Translations under genes and position numbers: made by a program
DNA from: Phycisphaerae bacterium
Lineage (GTDB): Bacteria; Planctomycetota; Phycisphaerae; UBA1845; UTPLA1
Assembly: GCA_016935885.1 (NCBI GenBank)
Contig: JAFGQA010000285.1
Coordinates: forward strand, 1-9,208
Direction: 5' to 3'
Length of the DNA stretch: 9,208 bases
Notes under the pieces: generated by a model
The model's database searches: none
What the model saw: only the letters and a program-made list of their open reading frames with translations
What the model was told of the DNA's origin: nothing
In this document: positions 6,275-9,208 of the stretch, piece after piece
How positions within the stretch are numbered: the stretch's first letter is position 1
How the letters are laid out: every line of letters begins with the position of its first letter

Positions 6275-6313
6275 TTACGAGGAACCGGCACTTTGAATTA
6301 TAATACTATAGTA
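6275..6313 (+). promoter_or_regulatory. Candidate promoter with perfect TATAAT and a 10-bp palindrome
   Basis: TATAAT at 6299-6304 lies within ATTATAAT, itself a palindrome, so a -10 box can be read on both strands. TTACGA at 6275-6280 is a weak -35 box 18 bases upstream on the plus strand. TACTATAGTA at 6304-6313 is a perfect 10-bp palindrome where transcription would begin. In such GC-rich DNA this AT island stands out. It would drive the large TPR gene and rpsT, with a leader of about 150 bases. Confidence 0.45.
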
Positions 6314-6464
6314 CTGATAGCCTTCCTGGCCAAGACTGGAAACGATCTAACAGGCTCTCGGCGTCAGGTTGACCGAGTTCATGCCGGAGTTAGACTGGCT
6401 CCTCAGGCTCCTCAATGCGTGGAGTCTGCTTCGGGTCTTGATGCCCACGGGAACTGGACCGCCC

Positions 6465-7967
6465 ATGAGCAATGATGGGGCAAACGACCGACCATTGGAC
6501 GATGCTGCTCCACCCGTCGGCATCGGGCGGCTGATCGCCGACGAAGTCCACAGGGCGAAGGCTCGCAAGTTCTTTGAGCACGCCAAGAAGGCGGCGGACA
6601 CCCGGAATTACGACTACGCGGTGGAGCTGTACGTGAACGGGCTGGCCCTGTGGCCGGACGCCATCGAGGAAGGCCTAAAGAAGCTGCGTGTCGTGGCGAC
6701 GGCCAGGCGATTGGAAGGGGGCAAACCTCCGGGATTCATGGCCGGCAGGAAGTACCCGATAGGTGGCAAGGATGTTCTCAAGAGCCTGACGAACGCTCTG
6801 CATCTGTTCGGGTTGGATCCGACCAGCATTTCCCACATGGAGCACATCCTGCAACTGGCGACGAAGGCGAAATGCGACCACATGGTCTGGTGGATCGCTC
6901 CGGTCCTCGCCGATGCCTACGCCTCCGCGAAGAAGCTCCCCACCGGCAGATACGCCGCTGCCTGCGAGGCCATGGATGCCGCGGCGGACTTGGCGATGGC
7001 GGTGGGCGAAGACGAGGGGGCGACGAGGATCCTGGAGGCCAGCATAGCTACCTCACAGATCTGGTCGCGTCATTATCCTGACTCCGGCGAGGCGGCCAAG
7101 GCGCGGAGCGACGCGAGCGGTAAGCTGACCATCGTCAAGGGTCAGTTTTCCAAGGCCGATGGCTTCGCCGATTCGCTCAAGGACGGCGAATCACAGCGAG
7201 ACATCCGTGACAAGGACCGAACGGTCCACACCGTGGACCGTTATCAGGAGTTGACCGCCAAGGCTCGCAAGGACTGGGAGGCCAATCCGGCTGTTTCCGC
7301 GAAGCTGATGCACCTGGTCGACCTAATGATTCGCATCGAGCGGGACGACACGGAGAACGAGGCAATCAGCCTTCTTGAGAAGCAGTCCGCGTCGACCGGC
7401 GAGTACGCGTATCAGCAGAAGGCGGACGACATCCGAATGCGACAGTTGAGTCGGCATCGTCGTGAGCTCCAAGCGAGACTCAAAGCTGAGCCGGGCGAGG
7501 AGGAATCGCGAAAGGCCGTGGCAAGGCACGTGGCCCTACAGAACGAGACCGAGATCAAGATCTACCAGGATCGCCTGGATCACTATCCCACGGACATGAA
7601 GCTGCGTTTCCAACTTGGCTCGCGGTTTCTCGCCGCGAGGCGATACGATGATGCGATTCCGCTGTTTCAGCAGTCCCAGGCCGATGGTCGCTGCCGGGGG
7701 GAAAGCCGCCTGTATCTCGGTCGCTGTTTCCATGAGAAGGGCTTCTTCGACCAGGCCGCGGCGACGCTGCGGGCCGCCATCGAGGAGTTGGATTCGGCCA
7801 ACAGCCGGCTGGCCTTGGAGCTTAACTACTGGCTGGCACGGGGCTTAGAGGCGTCTGGCGATTTCGGGGAAGCCAAGAAGGTCTATGGCAATCTCATCCG
7901 ATTCGATTATAATTACCGCGACGCGCGGCACCGCCTGGAGAAACTGGTCGGGACGGGCGCAGATTAA
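6465..7967 (+). CDS. Large cytoplasmic TPR-repeat protein
   Basis: A 500-residue protein with no signal peptide in this start choice. Residues 1-25 are polar and probably disordered. A TPR-like helix pair follows (ARKFFEHAKKAADTRNY, then YAVELYVNGLALWPD), next a helical region of about 200 residues that I do not recognise, then a charged segment likely to form coiled coil (about residues 300-365). Three clear TPR units end the protein: FLAARRYDDAIPLFQQSQ, FHEKGFFDQAAATLRAAIEEL and LEASGDFGEAKKVYGNLIRF. It is probably a scaffold for protein contacts. I prefer ATG 6465 (MSNDGAND). TTG 6369, ATG 6381 and ATG 6441 are alternatives giving up to 32 extra residues; no start has a strong ribosome binding site. 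It ends 38 bases before rpsT on the same strand, so the two are probably co-transcribed, which hints at a translation-linked role but does not prove one. Confidence 0.8.
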   Translation: MSNDGANDRPLDDAAPPVGIGRLIADEVHRAKARKFFEHAKKAADTRNYDYAVELYVNGLALWPDAIEEGLKKLRVVATARRLEGGKPPGFMAGRKYPIGGKDVLKSLTNALHLFGLDPTSISHMEHILQLATKAKCDHMVWWIAPVLADAYASAKKLPTGRYAAACEAMDAAADLAMAVGEDEGATRILEASIATSQIWSRHYPDSGEAAKARSDASGKLTIVKGQFSKADGFADSLKDGESQRDIRDKDRTVHTVDRYQELTAKARKDWEANPAVSAKLMHLVDLMIRIERDDTENEAISLLEKQSASTGEYAYQQKADDIRMRQLSRHRRELQARLKAEPGEEESRKAVARHVALQNETEIKIYQDRLDHYPTDMKLRFQLGSRFLAARRYDDAIPLFQQSQADGRCRGESRLYLGRCFHEKGFFDQAAATLRAAIEELDSANSRLALELNYWLARGLEASGDFGEAKKVYGNLIRFDYNYRDARHRLEKLVGTGAD

Positions 7968-7993
7968 GCACGGCGTTGAATTCCATCGCCGCA

Positions 7994-7999
7994 GAGGAG
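7994..7999 (+). promoter_or_regulatory. Ribosome binding site of rpsT
   Basis: GAGGAG with a 6-base spacer before GTG 8006. It settles the S20 start: the longer frame from 7976 would add ten residues unlike any S20 N-terminus and would run through this site. Confidence 0.8.
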
Positions 8000-8005
8000 A
8001 ACGGT

Positions 8006-8284
8006 GTGGCACGGTCATTATCTTCCCAGAAAGCGCTTCGACGAGGCAGGCGGCGCGCGGAGCGCAACAAGGCACGGCGTAGTCAAGTCAAGACGGCGGT
8101 TCGCAAGGTCAAGGACGCGGTCGTCGCGCGCGATGCCGATGCCGCGGAGAAGGCTTACCGAGATGCCGCGCGTGTCTTGGATCGCAACGTGGATCGCCGC
8201 ACCGTTCATCCCAATACCGCGGCGCGTCGCAAGAGCCGCCTGGCCAAGCAGATCAACGTTGTTAAGGCCGCCGCCGGGAAGTAG
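8006..8284 (+). CDS. rpsT: 30S ribosomal protein S20
   Basis: A 92-residue, very basic protein that binds 16S rRNA in the body of the small subunit. The match to S20 rests on the order of features: an N-terminal MARSLSSQKALRR, the arginine-rich helix RRAERNKARRSQVKTAVRKV, a middle helix DADAAEKAYRDAARVLDR, and the C-terminal signature HPNTAARRKSRLAKQIN. Length is in the usual 85-95 range. The start is GTG with a strong GAGGAG six bases upstream. The gene lies 38 bases after the TPR gene and is followed within ten bases by a terminator-like hairpin. In some bacteria S20 represses its own translation and often starts at a non-ATG codon; here I see the GTG, but no specific regulatory structure. 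Confidence 0.95.
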   Translation: MARSLSSQKALRRGRRRAERNKARRSQVKTAVRKVKDAVVARDADAAEKAYRDAARVLDRNVDRRTVHPNTAARRKSRLAKQINVVKAAAGK

Positions 8285-8290
8285 AAGCTC

Positions 8291-8334
8291 CCCGGAAGCT
8301 CGATCTGAGCGGCTCCTCCGGGCTGTTTCTTCTG
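8291..8334 (+). terminator. Terminator-like structure after rpsT
   Basis: CCCGGA (8291-8296) pairs with TCCGGG (8317-8322). Inside, GCTC (8298-8301) pairs with GAGC (8307-8310). A T-rich stretch (TGTTTCTTCTGTT) follows at 8324. The stem is interrupted, so strength is uncertain, but place and tail fit the end of the TPR-rpsT transcript. Confidence 0.5.
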
Positions 8335-8445
8335 TTGGCCGCTCATAACCATGGAATAGTCGTGTGTGCCTCGGCACTCGCGGCCGGCGATGGCCGAAGC
8401 CACGTTGTGCGGCACGGGTGCCGGTCGGCGAGCCCGGGCCGGTCA

Positions 8446-8454
8446 TGGTACGAT
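8446..8454 (+). promoter_or_regulatory. Possible extended -10 promoter before the methyltransferase gene
   Basis: TGG followed by TACGAT (8449-8454) has the form of an extended -10 box. There is no -35 box at the right distance. Transcription from it would begin near 8461, only about five bases before ATG 8466, and no Shine-Dalgarno sequence is present, so the mRNA might be leaderless or nearly so. Confidence 0.25.
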
Positions 8455-8465
8455 CATCGCCCGTC

Positions 8466-9068
8466 ATGAGAGCCCGGCAACAGGAAGGCGACTTCGCATC
8501 TCGCGCAGGGGTGAAGTTGGCCCACGCGCTCAGCGTCTTCGACATCTCGGTGCAGGATCGCGTTTGCGCGGATCTGGGGAGCAGTACCGGCGGGTTCGTT
8601 GACTGTCTACTGCGCCATGGGGCTGCGCGTGTGTACGCCGTGGACCGGGGCTACGGTCTGCTGGCGTATGCGTTGCGGCAGGATACTCGTGTCGTGGTGA
8701 TGGAGCGGACGGACGCGCTGCATCTGCGGTTGCCCGAACGCGTGCAGGTTGTCACGGTGGACACGGGGTGGACGAGACAGGCCCGTATCCTGCCGGCCGC
8801 CCGTCGCCTCCTGGGTGACGGCGAGCGGATTGTCAGCCTCGTAAAGCCGCATTACGAAGCGAGGCCGGACATGCTTCGCGGCGGCATCCTACCGGATGAT
8901 CGGATGGAGACGGTGCTGGCGCCCATCCGGGGCGCGTTGGGGGGATTGGGTTTGGAATTGGTGGGTGAGGTGGAAAGCCCGATTCGGGGGCGCGGCGGCA
9001 ATCGGGAGTTCCTATGGCTGCTCAAGGAGCCGTCGGCCCCAAGACCCGCCGACGAGCCGCGGGCTTGA
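8466..9068 (+). CDS. TlyA/FtsJ-like rRNA 2'-O-methyltransferase without S4 domain
   Basis: A 200-residue SAM-dependent methyltransferase related to TlyA. Visible features: SRAGVKL near the N-terminus with Lys17; SAM-binding motif DLGSSTGGF at residues 36-44; VYAVDRGYGLLAYALRQD (56-73), very like TlyA; LVKPHYEA with Lys127; and GNREFLWLL with Glu181. Lys17, Asp99, Lys127 and Glu181 can make up the K-D-K-E tetrad of FtsJ-type 2'-O-methyltransferases. TlyA methylates cytidines in 16S and 23S rRNA. Two oddities: the N-terminal S4 RNA-binding domain of TlyA is absent, and the usual ADVSFIS after strand 4 is VDTGWTRQ. ATG 8466 is chosen as the last start before the conserved part; ATG 8445 and GTG 8364 would add only unrelated residues, not an S4 domain. 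The last residues and stop codon lie in a palindrome (9058-9075). rRNA is the likely substrate by family, not proven here. Confidence 0.82.
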   Translation: MRARQQEGDFASRAGVKLAHALSVFDISVQDRVCADLGSSTGGFVDCLLRHGAARVYAVDRGYGLLAYALRQDTRVVVMERTDALHLRLPERVQVVTVDTGWTRQARILPAARRLLGDGERIVSLVKPHYEARPDMLRGGILPDDRMETVLAPIRGALGGLGLELVGEVESPIRGRGGNREFLWLLKEPSAPRPADEPRA

Positions 9069-9075
9069 GCCCGCG
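9058..9075. repeat. Palindrome spanning a stop codon
   Basis: CGCGGGCT at 9058-9065 and AGCCCGCG at 9068-9075 are perfect complements around TG. The methyltransferase stop TGA (9066-9068) is formed at the centre of the palindrome. It could act as a weak terminator, but no T-tract follows. Its GGGCTTGAGCCC centre shares the CTTG of the stem-loop repeats nearby. Confidence 0.7.
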
Positions 9076-9122
9076 CGGCGCCGCCCCTCGGGTCCGTGAC
9101 ACTTCCGGCGGCATTCGATTGT

Positions 9123-9151
9123 GGGTGCCACGGGCGGCTTGTCCGCCCGTG
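9123..9151 (+). repeat. GGGTGCCAC stem-loop repeat
   Basis: GGGTGCCAC arm, then a perfect 9-bp stem, CACGGGCGG (9129-9137) and CCGCCCGTG (9143-9151), with loop CTTGT. Aligned with the minus strand of 3567-3595 it differs at five of 29 positions; four of these form two compensatory stem changes. It lies in opposite orientation to the copy at 9172-9208. Confidence 0.85.
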
Positions 9152-9171
9152 CGGTCTCTCCGGTGGGCGCG

Positions 9172-9208
9172 TGGGGCATACACACTGGCAGGCAAGCTGC
9201 CAGTGGCA
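9172..9208 (-). repeat. Palindromic repeat identical to 3556-3592, cut by the window edge
   Basis: All 37 bases to the window end equal 3556-3592, including the 11-base flank TGGGGCATACA and the 9-bp stem CACTGGCAG (9183-9191) and CTGCCAGTG (9197-9205) with loop GCAAG. The true end is beyond the window. With 9123-9151 it forms an inverted pair about 30 bases apart. Confidence 0.92.

Larger units (their letters stand above)
6074..6464. other. 391-bp divergent intergenic region
   Basis: This region carries the upstream sequences of the deformylase (minus) and the large TPR gene (plus). It holds the deformylase ribosome binding site, an AT-rich promoter-like island (6297-6313) and an imperfect long inverted repeat: CGGTTCC near 6199-6205 with its complement GGAACCG at 6281-6287, enclosing GGCACA...CGGA and TCCG...TGTGCC. 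The part 6369-6464 is open in the TPR frame and could be an N-terminal extension of that protein, but it lacks a good start signal. I see no other gene. Confidence 0.45.

Noticed and set aside
6293..6475. 60-codon frame starting at TTG 6293
   Set aside because: It starts inside the promoter-like TATAAT region, has no ribosome binding site, and overlaps the start of the TPR gene.

Overview
This window looks like chromosomal DNA from a Planctomycetes-type bacterium, probably near the Phycisphaerae. The evidence is high GC, lipoprotein and TPR genes of the kind common in that phylum, weak promoters, alternative GTG/TTG starts, and intergenic DNA full of short GC-rich palindromes and a 7-bp tandem repeat. 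The phylum is my inference; there is no rRNA gene here to confirm it. I do not see a defence island, CRISPR array, prophage or biosynthetic cluster. The coding content is mostly housekeeping or conserved-hypothetical, and the most unusual signal is the repeat family.

Layout, left to right. Positions 1-60 hold the last 19 codons of a protein whose tail resembles ISAzo13-type transposases. An exported TPR protein (378-1427) follows, then a 423-bp gap with an intrinsic terminator (1558-1580). Next is a co-directional block: a TolB-like beta-propeller lipoprotein (1851-2993), eight 7-bp repeat units (2996-3051), a second lipoprotein with a CsgG/LpoB-like core (3094-3954), a 71-residue protein coupled to it by a 4-base overlap (3951-4166), and a XerC/XerD-type tyrosine recombinase with an unusual N-terminal insertion (4338-5381). 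A strong hairpin (5414-5447) separates this block from a convergent peptide deformylase gene on the minus strand (5528-6073, TTG start).

Rightward transcription resumes from an AT-rich promoter-like island near 6300. It covers a large cytoplasmic TPR protein (6465-7967), ribosomal protein S20 (rpsT, 8006-8284), a terminator, and a TlyA/FtsJ-type rRNA 2'-O-methyltransferase without the usual N-terminal S4 domain (8466-9068). Deformylase, S20 and the methyltransferase all serve translation, so the right half is a loose translation neighbourhood; XerC would resolve chromosome dimers.

The best finding is a family of 29-nt stem-loops built on a shared GGGTGCCAC arm with a CTTGC/CTTGT loop. Two copies differ by two paired, compensatory substitutions in the stem. 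One tandem pair sits in frame inside the lipoprotein gene at 3556-3625, adding about 23 codons. The same 37-nt sequence recurs at the right edge (9172-9208).
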